In this document: piece after piece, positions 33,939-41,563 of the stretch | Position numbering within the stretch: position 1 is the first letter of the stretch | Layout: every line of letters starts with the position of its first letter | NCBI GenBank assembly: GCA_033851265.1 | Contig: JAWWOW010000004.1 | Location: 62,001-126,000 of the forward strand | Reading direction: 5' to 3' | Origin: JAWWOW01 sp033851265 | Lineage (GTDB): Bacteria > Actinomycetota > Actinomycetes > JAWWOW01 | Length of the DNA: 64,000 bases | The notes under the pieces: model-generated | The model's input: only the letters and a program-made list of their open reading frames with translations | Databases searched by the model: none | Told to the model about the DNA's origin: nothing | Position numbers and translations under genes: made by a program

Positions 33939-35092
33939 TTCGACTCGACGATCCGCAGTTCTGGACCGGCGACGTCGACACAGCGCTTGCAGCGTTGCGT
34001 CGTGACGATCCTGTGCACTGGTACGCCGAGGGCGGTTTTTGGGCGCTGACCCGGCACGCCGACGTGATGGCGGTCAGCCGTGACCCAGTGACGTTCAAGA
34101 GTGGTGCTGGCACATTGCTGCAAGACCGCACCCGCGCGGTCACACCCGACCAGTCGATCCTGTTCATGGACCCACCCGAGCACGCGCGGTACCGAAAGAT
34201 CGTCAGCACGCAGTTCACCCCACGAGCCGTCGCCGCTCTCGAAGCCCGGGTGCGCGAGATCACCGACGAGGTGCTGACCGCGATAGACCCCTCTGACGAG
34301 GTCGACTTCGTCGACGCGATCACTGCACCGATTCCGATGCTTGTGATCGCGGAGTTGCTCGGCGTTCCGGTCGAAGACAGGGACCGATTCCGCCGCTGGT
34401 CTGACGCGATGATGGACGCCGCGACCGAGATGTCGCAGGAATCACTCGCCCAAGCCGCCGAGCTGTACGTCTACTTCAACGAGCACCTGGCCCAACGCCG
34501 CGAGCAACCCGGTGACGACCTGCTCTCCCGGCTGGTCAGTGCAGAGGTCGACGGTGAGCGACTCACCGAATGGGAGCTGCTCGGTTTCTGCATGACGCTG
34601 TTGGTCGCCGGCAATGAGACCACCCGCAACCTGCTCTCGGGCGGACTGCTCGCCTTGCACGATCACCCCGAACAGCGTGCGCTGGCCCGGCAGGACGTGG
34701 GACGTACCGTCGAGGAGCTGCTGCGTTTCGTCACTCCGATCATGTTGTTCTGCCGTACGGCAACCCGCGACACCACCATCGGCACGCAGAACATCCGCGA
34801 AGGCGACTTCGTCGTGATGCTCTACATCTCCGCGAATCGTGACGAGGACGTTTTCGGCCCGACCGCATCGCAGCTCGATGTCAGCCGTGATCCCAATCCG
34901 CATCTCGGGTTCGGTTTTGGTGAGCACTTCTGTCTCGGCGCCGGTCTCGCTCGGCTCGAGGCGCGCGTCGTACTCGAGGAGATCTTGTCGCGGTTCCCGT
35001 CGTACGCCGTGACCGGTGAGCCGGATCGCGTGCCATCGACGTTGCTGCGGGGCATCGCGAAACTGCCAGGAGTGCTCGCGCCGAAGCAGTAA
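33935..35092 (+). CDS. Cytochrome P450
   Basis: A 385-residue soluble bacterial P450. The I-helix phrase LLVAGNETTRNLLSGG (near residue 225) carries the oxygen-activating pair. The ExxR motif is in EELLRFVTP, and the heme loop FGFGEHFCLGAGLARLE places the axial ligand at Cys333. The N-terminus FWTGDVDTALAALRRDDPVHWY is typical of actinobacterial class I enzymes that need separate ferredoxin and reductase, neither of which is in the window. Closest groups by phrase are CYP125/CYP142-like steroid and terpene hydroxylases, but the exact family is not assigned. Translationally coupled to the CruF-like protein. Confidence 0.93.
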   Translation: MIRLDDPQFWTGDVDTALAALRRDDPVHWYAEGGFWALTRHADVMAVSRDPVTFKSGAGTLLQDRTRAVTPDQSILFMDPPEHARYRKIVSTQFTPRAVAALEARVREITDEVLTAIDPSDEVDFVDAITAPIPMLVIAELLGVPVEDRDRFRRWSDAMMDAATEMSQESLAQAAELYVYFNEHLAQRREQPGDDLLSRLVSAEVDGERLTEWELLGFCMTLLVAGNETTRNLLSGGLLALHDHPEQRALARQDVGRTVEELLRFVTPIMLFCRTATRDTTIGTQNIREGDFVVMLYISANRDEDVFGPTASQLDVSRDPNPHLGFGFGEHFCLGAGLARLEARVVLEEILSRFPSYAVTGEPDRVPSTLLRGIAKLPGVLAPKQ

Positions 35093-35114
35093 GGCCGCTC
35101 GATAGCGTTGCCGC

Positions 35115-35918
35115 GTGCCTGGAGCTGTTGAGAAGCCTTTCAAGATGAGCCGTGCGCTCGCGGCCGTGCGTAAGACGATGGCCGAGCGCATTGTCGCCAC
35201 CCTGGGTAAGGATCCGGAACTGCTTGCGCAGATGACCGAGACCGGGGTGCTGCGCCGGGAGTGGGTCGAAGCCCCCGGCAGTGGACCGATCAGCGATGCG
35301 ACGCCACTGGAAGTGCTCGAACGCACGCTGGCCGGCATGGTCGAGAAGCGACCGTCGGTGCTCGCGTCACTGGGGTTATCTGCGATCGAGGTCTTGTCCA
35401 CGTCGACCGACGGTGAAGCAGCGGATGCGGTCAGCTTCCTCACCGTTTGTTTCACCGACCTGGAGAACTTCACCCGTTACACCGCCAGGGCCGGCGATGC
35501 CGCCGCAGCGCGCTTGTTGAGCGAGCACTACAAGACTGCCGGCCCCATCGTGCGCAGTCGCGGCGGCAAGGTGGTCAAGAGACTTGGCGACGGATTGATG
35601 ATGACCTTCCCCGAACCCACCGCGGCAGTGTTAGCCGCAGTCGAGCTCTGCGAGCACGCACCCGAGGGACTCAAGGTCCGTGCCGGCCTGCACGTCGGTG
35701 AGGTCATCGTCGGTCACTCCGACGTCCTCGGGCATGTCGTGAACATCGCTGCGCGAGTCACCGAGACGGCGTCGGGGGGAGAGGTGCTCATCAGCCACGA
35801 CCTTCGCGCGTTGTTGCCGCTGCATGAGCTGCCGCAGATCAAGGTCGGCCGAGCACGCGCCCGACGGCTGAAAGGCGTTGGCGAGCGGATCGAGGTAAGC
35901 CCGGTCGGTCGAGCCTGA
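35115..35918 (+). CDS. Class III adenylate cyclase
   Basis: A 267-residue cytoplasmic cyclase. The N-terminal 105 residues are helical and resemble the region found before the cyclase domain in mycobacterial pH-sensing enzymes. The catalytic domain has metal-binding Asp115 (CFTDLENF) and Asp159 (RLGDGLM), Lys155 for adenine choice, Asp203 seven residues before Asn210 (DVLGHVVNIAAR), and the Arg of AAR, so all residues needed for ATP use are present. It makes cAMP. The 22-nt gap to the P450 gene allows co-transcription under the dyad at 33123. The window also holds a cNMP-binding transporter at 4217, a possible effector. Confidence 0.88.
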   Translation: MPGAVEKPFKMSRALAAVRKTMAERIVATLGKDPELLAQMTETGVLRREWVEAPGSGPISDATPLEVLERTLAGMVEKRPSVLASLGLSAIEVLSTSTDGEAADAVSFLTVCFTDLENFTRYTARAGDAAAARLLSEHYKTAGPIVRSRGGKVVKRLGDGLMMTFPEPTAAVLAAVELCEHAPEGLKVRAGLHVGEVIVGHSDVLGHVVNIAARVTETASGGEVLISHDLRALLPLHELPQIKVGRARARRLKGVGERIEVSPVGRA

Positions 35919-35934
35919 CTCTCTATCCTGAGAC

Positions 35935-36582
35935 GTGACCGATCGCCTGTTGCCACCCTCCCTGCGCGGATACGCGTTGGCCGTGGTCGCTGCATGCGCC
36001 TCCCTGACTCTCGTGCTCGGCGCGCACTACGCCAACACCACAGCGCCGGGTCGGATCGATCGGAATCTCGATCTGCGCATTCGGGCGCGGTTGGCGGACC
36101 ACCACGTGCTCCTCGAACACCTCGTACGCCTGGGCGACCCGGCGACGATCCTGGCGTGGTCGGTGCTGCTCGCTGTTGTCTGTCTGCTGTTCCAGAGGTA
36201 TCGCGGTGCCGTGCTGTGTTTCATCGCGCCCATCATCGCCGGCACCACGACGAGCTACCTCCTCAAACCCCTCGTGGATCGGCAGCTCAGCGGCGGTCTG
36301 GCCTTTCCGAGCGGACACACCACCGGGTCATTCGCGGTGGCGATCTGTGCGGCCATCCTGTTGATGGAGTTCAGCGAGCTGCACATCGGCGTTCGCGTCA
36401 TCCTCGCGTTGATCGGCATCAGCCTCGCCGCCGGAGTCGCTGCAGCTGTCGTGGGTCTCGGCTACCACTACACGACCGACACGATTGGCGGGTTCTGCGT
36501 TGCCCTTGGTGTCGTTGTGGGTCTGGCCGTCTTCATCGACCTCGTCGCGGAGCGACGGGTCAGCGACCGGCGAGCTCTCTGA
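35935..36582 (+). CDS. PAP2-family membrane phosphatase
   Basis: A 215-residue protein with about six hydrophobic helices. Motif 1 is represented by KPLVDRQ (the usual RP is DR), motif 2 by FPSGHTTGS with its catalytic His, and motif 3 by GLGYHYTTD, where the nucleophile His and the Asp are present but the preceding SR is not. This variation is common in undecaprenyl- or lipid-phosphate phosphatases of actinobacteria. It starts at GTG 35935, 16 nt after the cyclase stop, and overlaps the convergent kinase gene by 23 nt. Confidence 0.8.
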   Translation: MTDRLLPPSLRGYALAVVAACASLTLVLGAHYANTTAPGRIDRNLDLRIRARLADHHVLLEHLVRLGDPATILAWSVLLAVVCLLFQRYRGAVLCFIAPIIAGTTTSYLLKPLVDRQLSGGLAFPSGHTTGSFAVAICAAILLMEFSELHIGVRVILALIGISLAAGVAAAVVGLGYHYTTDTIGGFCVALGVVVGLAVFIDLVAERRVSDRRAL

Positions 36583-37876
36583 ACCGCTCATAACGTTCGG
36601 CAACTGCGGATGCCCAGCGCGGGTCCGGATCGACGCGACGTTCGGTGCGAGCCCAGCGCGCCGCGTCGGCAATCGAGGTCTCGTGGCCCGCTGCCATGCG
36701 CGCGATCCACGCCATACCGAGCGCGCCGCCTTCGGGCACGGCAACGCAGTCGACGGGCAGTCCAGTGCAGTCGGCGAGCGCCTGGATCCATTCGTCGTCG
36801 CGCACACCGCCGCCCGTGGCGACGATGCGCTGCGGTGACGCCGCTGCCAAGTCGAGGTGATGGCGGGCGACGAACCCTGCTGCCTCGTAGGCACCCCGGC
36901 GCAGCGCCGCTGGTCCCATTGTGAGATCGAGACCGTTGACGGTGGCGCGTCGGTCCGCGTCGTGAATCGGCGTTCGTTCACCGCGGGGGTACGGCGACCA
37001 GACCGGCACCCGGCCGGGGTCGATCGTTGCTGCCGGCGGAGCGATCATCGCCTTGGCCCAGTTGAGGAACAGCCCGCCCGCATTGCTCGGGCCGCCGACG
37101 CCGAAGCGTCCCGGTAGGTGCCAGGGGACCGTCCAGAGGTGTGGCACCTCGCGATACCCGTCGATGACCGCCCACGTGATGAGCGTCGTACCGCAGATCA
37201 CCAGGCAGTCGCCGACGTTGTCGGCACCGGCGACGATCTGCTCGCCCATCGCGTCGACGGATCCGGCGCCGAGGATGAGGTGGCCAGCCTTGCCGGCCGG
37301 CTCGCCTGTCATCACGAACTCCGGCAGCTGCTCGGGTCGTGCGCCGTACTCCGCCGCCTTCTCCGCGTCCCAACCGGTGCCGGTGAAGACCGGGTAGTAG
37401 GCCGCGGCGATGCCGAGGTCGATGACCGGGGGACCGCCGAGGGCAACTGATGCGACCGCCTGCGCGGGCCAGTAGCCGCGGGCATCCGGTCGCTGCTCCG
37501 CCGTCCACTTGAGCATCGCGAGCACCTCGCCGGAGGCCGCCGGGTTGAGCTCGGACTTTCCGGTGCGCCCGCGTTTGTCGCCGTACAGAATCCCCGGGGT
37601 TGTCGGTGCGCCGTCCGCGCCAACGGCCGCGCACGACGGCACCATGGCGGCGATCGCCAACGCCTCGGCGTCGTTGACGACCTCGCCGAGAGCAGTGAGC
37701 GCTTCGCGTGGGCCACGATGCCAAGCAGCAGCGGCGTCGTGCTCGAACATGTCGGGCTCGGGAACGCTGACGGCATGCGGGACACGTGCACGCTCGACGA
37801 CATGTCCGTCTGCGTCGACGGCGACCGCCTTGACCGACGTTGTCCCGATGTCGAGCCCGATGGTGAGCCCGGGCAT
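36560..37876 (-). CDS. FGGY-family carbohydrate kinase
   Basis: A 438-residue sugar kinase with GGAGGAG five nt before ATG 37876. The N-terminal lobe has the phosphate loop GLDIGTTSVKAVAVD; the second lobe has CGTTLITWAV and the adenosine loop VATGGGVRDDEWIQALADCTG. The catalytic Asp is expected in the YGDKRGR segment. FGGY members phosphorylate xylulose, ribulose, glycerol, erythritol or related sugars with ATP; the substrate cannot be fixed by eye. It is slightly shorter than XylB. It is divergent from a hydroxyacid dehydrogenase-aldolase operon and shares the dyad at 37908, suggesting a short sugar or sugar-acid branch. Confidence 0.88.
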   Translation of the reverse strand: MPGLTIGLDIGTTSVKAVAVDADGHVVERARVPHAVSVPEPDMFEHDAAAAWHRGPREALTALGEVVNDAEALAIAAMVPSCAAVGADGAPTTPGILYGDKRGRTGKSELNPAASGEVLAMLKWTAEQRPDARGYWPAQAVASVALGGPPVIDLGIAAAYYPVFTGTGWDAEKAAEYGARPEQLPEFVMTGEPAGKAGHLILGAGSVDAMGEQIVAGADNVGDCLVICGTTLITWAVIDGYREVPHLWTVPWHLPGRFGVGGPSNAGGLFLNWAKAMIAPPAATIDPGRVPVWSPYPRGERTPIHDADRRATVNGLDLTMGPAALRRGAYEAAGFVARHHLDLAAASPQRIVATGGGVRDDEWIQALADCTGLPVDCVAVPEGGALGMAWIARMAAGHETSIADAARWARTERRVDPDPRWASAVAERYERFRELAGR

Positions 37877-37907
37877 GAGCGCTCCTCCCGCTGGATCGGG
37901 GTGACCA

Positions 37908-37921
37908 TGACACGCGCGTCA
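37908..37921. promoter_or_regulatory. 14-bp dyad operator, site 8 of 11
   Basis: TGACACGCGCGTCA, exact fit. It is 31 bp from the kinase start and 23 bp from the dehydrogenase ATG at 37945; a frame starting at ATG 37921 would lie on the dyad. Confidence 0.75.
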
Positions 37922-37944
37922 TGGATCTGCGACAGTATGCCGCC

Positions 37945-38928
37945 ATGGCATCTCGTCCCCGCGCCCTCGTGTTGGCGCCCATGCGCGGCCCCGGGCTGGA
38001 TCGGCTGCACGAGATCGCGGACGTCATCTACGACCCGTTCATCGAGCACACCCCGCTGAAGCTGCACTCCGAGGAAGACCTGGCCAAGCGGCTGGCCGAG
38101 GAAGGCGCCACGATCGTCATCTCCGAGGCCGACAAGATCGCCGGCCCGGTCCTAGACCAGCCACTCGCCGTCATTGGGTCGACGCGCGGGGACCCGACGA
38201 ACGTCGACATCCCCGCCGCAACGGCCAAGGGCATCCCGGTCTTGCGTGCACCCGGTCGCAATGCGAACGCCGTCGCCGAGATAACCCTGGCGCTGCTGTT
38301 CGCGGCCAACCGGCACGTCGTCGCGGCTGATCGCGACGTTCGCGACGGGCAGATCTACAAGGACGGCACCATTCCCTACCAACGCTTCCGCGCGTGGGAG
38401 CTTGCGGGCCGGACGGCAGGTCTGGTCGGGCTCGGCGCAATCGGCCGCGCACTGAAGTGGCGGTTGGAAGGCGTCGGCATGACGGTGATCGCCTACGACC
38501 CGTACGCCGACGACGCAACCCATTCGCTGGACGACCTGTTGGCGCAGAGCGACGTCGTATCGATGCACGCACCGGTCACCGACGACACTCGGGGCATGAT
38601 CGGCGCGGCGCAGTTCGCGCAGATGAAGGACGGCGCGATCTACCTCAACGCGGCGCGAGCAGCGCTGCACGACACCGACGCGCTTGTCGACGCACTGACG
38701 TCGGGAAAGCTGTTCGCAGCCGGTCTCGACCACTTCGAGCACGAGTGGCTGGACCCAGCGGCTCCGTTGGCGCAACTGTCCAACGTCGTGCTGACTCCAC
38801 ACATCGGTGGCGCGACCTATGACACCGAGGGCAATCACGCGCGCATGATTGCCGATGACATCGCCGCAGTTTTGACCGGACAGATGCCGGTCAACTGCGT
38901 CAACCCCGAGGTTCTGGAGGGCCGCTGA
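37945..38928 (+). CDS. D-2-hydroxyacid dehydrogenase (NAD)
   Basis: A 327-residue enzyme of the phosphoglycerate/D-lactate dehydrogenase family, started at ATG 37945 rather than 37921. The NAD loop is GLVGLGAIGRALKWR. The catalytic Arg is in NAARAALHDTDAL, the Glu in the FEHEW segment, and the His in TPHIGGATYDT. It would reduce a 2-oxoacid to a D-2-hydroxyacid or the reverse. Followed 1 nt later by the class II aldolase start. Together with the divergent kinase this resembles tetronate/threonate and other short sugar-acid routes, which use kinase, dehydrogenase and aldolase; this is an inference. Confidence 0.88.
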   Translation: MASRPRALVLAPMRGPGLDRLHEIADVIYDPFIEHTPLKLHSEEDLAKRLAEEGATIVISEADKIAGPVLDQPLAVIGSTRGDPTNVDIPAATAKGIPVLRAPGRNANAVAEITLALLFAANRHVVAADRDVRDGQIYKDGTIPYQRFRAWELAGRTAGLVGLGAIGRALKWRLEGVGMTVIAYDPYADDATHSLDDLLAQSDVVSMHAPVTDDTRGMIGAAQFAQMKDGAIYLNAARAALHDTDALVDALTSGKLFAAGLDHFEHEWLDPAAPLAQLSNVVLTPHIGGATYDTEGNHARMIADDIAAVLTGQMPVNCVNPEVLEGR

Positions 38929-38929
38929 C

Positions 38930-39589
38930 GTGGCACGTAACTGGGGCGATACCGCGCAGGAGCATGTGTTTCATGCCTGCAAGAAGATGCTGCGCTGCGG
39001 CCTGACCGGTGGCACGAGCGGCAACATCAGCGTGAAGATCGACGACAATCGCGTCGCGATATCGCCGAGCTCCGTGGACTACGAGGACATGGAGCTCGAG
39101 GACATCGTCGTCATCGACCTCGACGGCCAGAAGCTGGAAGGCGAGTTCGCGCCCAGCAGTGAATGGCAGCTGCACACCGAGTGCTTCCGGCTCTATCCCG
39201 AGATCGCCAGTGTTGTGCACACGCACCCGCTGTACGCATCGATGTTCGCCGTGACGCGCCAGCCGATCCCGGCAGTGCTCGACGAGTTTGTCGTCTTCAC
39301 GGGCGGCGAAGTGCCCTGCTCGGAATACGCGATGAGCGGGAGCCGCGATCTTGCCGTCAACGTTGCGCTACAGCTCAAGGGTGTCTCGACGGCACTGATC
39401 GCGAATCATGGGATGACCTCGATTGCATCGACGGCAGACAAGGCGCTGCACCACTCGTGGGTGGTCGAGCGCAACGCCCAGATCGTGTGGGGCGCGAAGC
39501 TGCTCGGTGAGATCCATCAGGTGCCGAAGGAGACCATCGACGCCTTCGCCGGCGTCTACACGTACATGCGTGAGGCTGGGAAGTCGTAG
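38930..39589 (+). CDS. Class II aldolase/adducin family protein
   Basis: A 219-residue protein of the fuculose-/ribulose-phosphate aldolase family. Zinc ligands are the two His of VVHTHPLY and the NHG His. The substrate-phosphate loop GGTSGNISVKI is intact, and SPSSVDYEDME follows as usual. The Glu acting as acid/base is expected in the SEWQLH segment. These enzymes split or epimerise sugar phosphates with dihydroxyacetone phosphate or glycolaldehyde products. It starts at GTG 38930 with GGAGGG upstream. It fits directly after a sugar kinase and a 2-hydroxyacid dehydrogenase. Confidence 0.9.
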   Translation: MARNWGDTAQEHVFHACKKMLRCGLTGGTSGNISVKIDDNRVAISPSSVDYEDMELEDIVVIDLDGQKLEGEFAPSSEWQLHTECFRLYPEIASVVHTHPLYASMFAVTRQPIPAVLDEFVVFTGGEVPCSEYAMSGSRDLAVNVALQLKGVSTALIANHGMTSIASTADKALHHSWVVERNAQIVWGAKLLGEIHQVPKETIDAFAGVYTYMREAGKS

Positions 39590-39592
39590 CCG

Positions 39593-40231
39593 GTGGAGGG
39601 CCGCCAGCCGACCGGCCTCTGGATCGAACTGCTCCGCGGAGCAGACCCGGAGAAGCGCGCGGCAGCGCTCAGTGCCGCCGGCTTGCGCGTGTCGACGTGG
39701 GCACCTGATCCCTATCCCGATCGGCTACCGCGGCACCTCGACGAGTGCACCCACCTTCTTGTCGGCGAGACCGAAGCAGCCGACGTCACCGCGTCGTATG
39801 CGCTGGTGCCGCCGGCGGACGAGTCGGCGACCGTCGTACCCATGCATCGTTACCCGCGCCCGTCGCAGGGCATTTGCACCGGCGAGCGGACCAACGGTCT
39901 GCTCCTTGTGCTGATCACCCCGCGCGAGGAGTCGCAGGCGCAGGCATTGCGTGACTGGGCCGACTTCATCCACCTGCGGCACATCGCGGCGGCCGCGGTG
40001 CCGGGCTACACGACGATCACGCCGTACGAACATCGGCAACAGGGCAGCCCGCGGTTCTGTCATTTCTACGAGATGACGACCGACGACGCGCGCAAGACGT
40101 TCGAGTCGATGACGCCCCTTGTCAGTGACCGGATCGGTGGCCCGGGCACCCCCGGTTTCGATGACTGGGCGATGCACCCTGCCCTGCGCATCGACTACTG
40201 CAACACGTTCACCCGCCTCGACGCGAGCTGA
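39593..40231 (+). CDS. EthD/ferredoxin-fold-like protein of unknown function
   Basis: A 212-residue soluble protein starting at GTG 39593, 3 nt after the aldolase stop, so it is in the same operon. Two dimeric-alpha/beta-barrel-like halves are suggested: GLWIELLRGADPEKRAAALSAAGLRVSTW, and GLLLVLITPREESQAQALRDWADFIHLRHIAAAAVPGYTT. The second resembles EthD/DUF4286-type proteins, where DW/DFIHLRH is common. Such proteins accompany P450s, polyketide enzymes or lyases and may bind reaction intermediates. No catalytic residues are assigned. The last 23 nt overlap the convergent hydrolase gene. Confidence 0.6.
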   Translation: MEGRQPTGLWIELLRGADPEKRAAALSAAGLRVSTWAPDPYPDRLPRHLDECTHLLVGETEAADVTASYALVPPADESATVVPMHRYPRPSQGICTGERTNGLLLVLITPREESQAQALRDWADFIHLRHIAAAAVPGYTTITPYEHRQQGSPRFCHFYEMTTDDARKTFESMTPLVSDRIGGPGTPGFDDWAMHPALRIDYCNTFTRLDAS

Positions 40232-41030
40232 GGAACGGCACGAGCGCTTCGCACACCGCTGCACCATGAGTGAACGGGCCGAGGTGGCTTGCGCCCGCAA
40301 TCTCGACGTACGTCGCATCGGGTAGCTCGGCAGCAGCTTCCCGGGCGCGTGCTGGTGGTGAGTCGACGTCGTGCTCGAAGGCGACGACGAGGCACGGCAC
40401 CTGACACGTGGCCCAGCGTTTGGTGCGATCCGTGTCGAGGGTCCAGGCGAGACACGCTTCGTACTGCCCGAGCCGGCCGGGGTTCGGCCACGGATCGCCC
40501 CCGAGCATCGACAGCCAGGTCTCAACGGTGGTGTCGTCTTGCAGTTCGTGGTTCGGGAGGTAACGCAACGTCTCGACGGACTCGAAGAGTTCGGGCAGTG
40601 GTACGCCGCTCGCGGCAAGATCGCGCTCGACGGTCGTCACGGCGCGCTCCCATGCCGTGCCCCGATTGAGGCTGCCGATCAGGACCGCCGCCGAGATCCG
40701 GTCAGACTCCGTTAGCGAGAGCTCCTCGGCAACCCAACCGCCGAGCGAGTAGCCAACGATGCTGAACCGACTCCAACCGACGTGGTCAGCGAGCCGCAGC
40801 GTGTCATCGGCCAGTTGCGCGACGGAGTACGGCGCGGGTGGGCTCGACGAGGGCGGCATTCCGCGGCTGTCAAAGACGAGTGTTGCGAAGCCGGCCGCGT
40901 TCAGCGCTGGGACGACCTCGAGCCGCCAGCCAATCGATGGTTGACCCGCTCCGCAGACCAGCACCACTGGATCGCCGTCGCCGACGACCTCGTAGTCGAG
41001 TGTGACGTCGCCGAGGACTGCCTGAGCCAT
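40209..41030 (-). CDS. Alpha/beta-hydrolase
   Basis: A 273-residue hydrolase. The nucleophile elbow is VGYSLGGWVAEE, the acid is in AFEHDVDSPPARA, and the His in GASHLGPFTH. The N-terminal oxyanion stretch reads LVCGAGQPSIGWR. The cap region between (DRISAAVLIGSLNRGTAWERA...) matches the group of meta-cleavage product hydrolases, haloalkane dehalogenases and 3-oxoadipate enol-lactonases, so it may open a ring product or hydrolyse an ester. It is divergent from the HIT protein gene with a 17-bp gap. No dyad lies in front of it. Confidence 0.88.
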   Translation of the reverse strand: MAQAVLGDVTLDYEVVGDGDPVVLVCGAGQPSIGWRLEVVPALNAAGFATLVFDSRGMPPSSSPPAPYSVAQLADDTLRLADHVGWSRFSIVGYSLGGWVAEELSLTESDRISAAVLIGSLNRGTAWERAVTTVERDLAASGVPLPELFESVETLRYLPNHELQDDTTVETWLSMLGGDPWPNPGRLGQYEACLAWTLDTDRTKRWATCQVPCLVVAFEHDVDSPPARAREAAAELPDATYVEIAGASHLGPFTHGAAVCEALVPFLSSRRGG

Positions 41031-41047
41031 GCGGCACAGTTTGGCTC

Positions 41048-41524
41048 ATGACGGACTGTCGTGCGTGTGACCTCGCAGCGGGTCGAGCGCCACTACCGGG
41101 CGGATTGATACATGAAACCGCGGCGTGGCGGGTCGAGCACTGTTTGGGGCCTCTCGGCAACGGCGCCATGGTCGTCACGCCGAAGCGGCACGTCGTCCAC
41201 CTCGCCGAACTCGACAATGACGAGACCGCGGAGTTGGGGCCGCTGCTCGCTCTCGCGTCGCAGGTCGTCAGCAGGTTGGTGCACGTCGAGCAGGTCTACA
41301 CGTGCCTGTGGTCCTACGCGCCCGACGGACCCGTACACGTGCACTTCGTCGTGCAGCCGGTCACGGCAGACCTGCTGTCTGAGTACGCCGCCAGCGGCCC
41401 GCGACTGCAGGCGGCGATGTTCGATCGCAATGAGCGGCCGTCGCCGGCGGACATCGCGCAGGTGGCTGACCAGGCGCGTCTCCATTTTCGCGAGCTCACC
41501 GGCCGTGATTCGGGCCGCCGCTAG
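41048..41524 (+). CDS. HIT-family nucleotide-binding protein
   Basis: A 158-residue protein. Residues 4-7 have the CxxC zinc-type start (CRACD). The HIT triad region reads GPVHVHFVVQP, in place of HxHxH: the third His is Val. The central catalytic His is present. VVTPKRHVVHLAELDNDETAELGPLL is the usual second block. HIT proteins hydrolyse nucleotide-phosphoramidates or ADP derivatives; the altered triad is found in many actinobacterial members. It sits 6 nt before the next dyad and the thiolase operon. Confidence 0.8.
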   Translation: MTDCRACDLAAGRAPLPGGLIHETAAWRVEHCLGPLGNGAMVVTPKRHVVHLAELDNDETAELGPLLALASQVVSRLVHVEQVYTCLWSYAPDGPVHVHFVVQPVTADLLSEYAASGPRLQAAMFDRNERPSPADIAQVADQARLHFRELTGRDSGRR

Positions 41525-41529
41525 GATGC

Positions 41530-41543
41530 TGACGTCCGTGTCA
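41530..41543. promoter_or_regulatory. 14-bp dyad operator, site 9 of 11
   Basis: TGACGTCCGTGTCA, exact fit, followed by GGG. It lies 6 nt after the HIT protein stop and 20 bp before the thiolase ATG. Confidence 0.75.
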
Positions 41544-41563
41544 GGGTTGCTCCGGGGGTTGCC

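Noticed and set aside
36004..36020. A twelfth dyad (CTGACTCTCGTGCTCG) near the PAP2 start
   Set aside because: It has a good left half but no GTCA right half, and lies inside the coding sequence.
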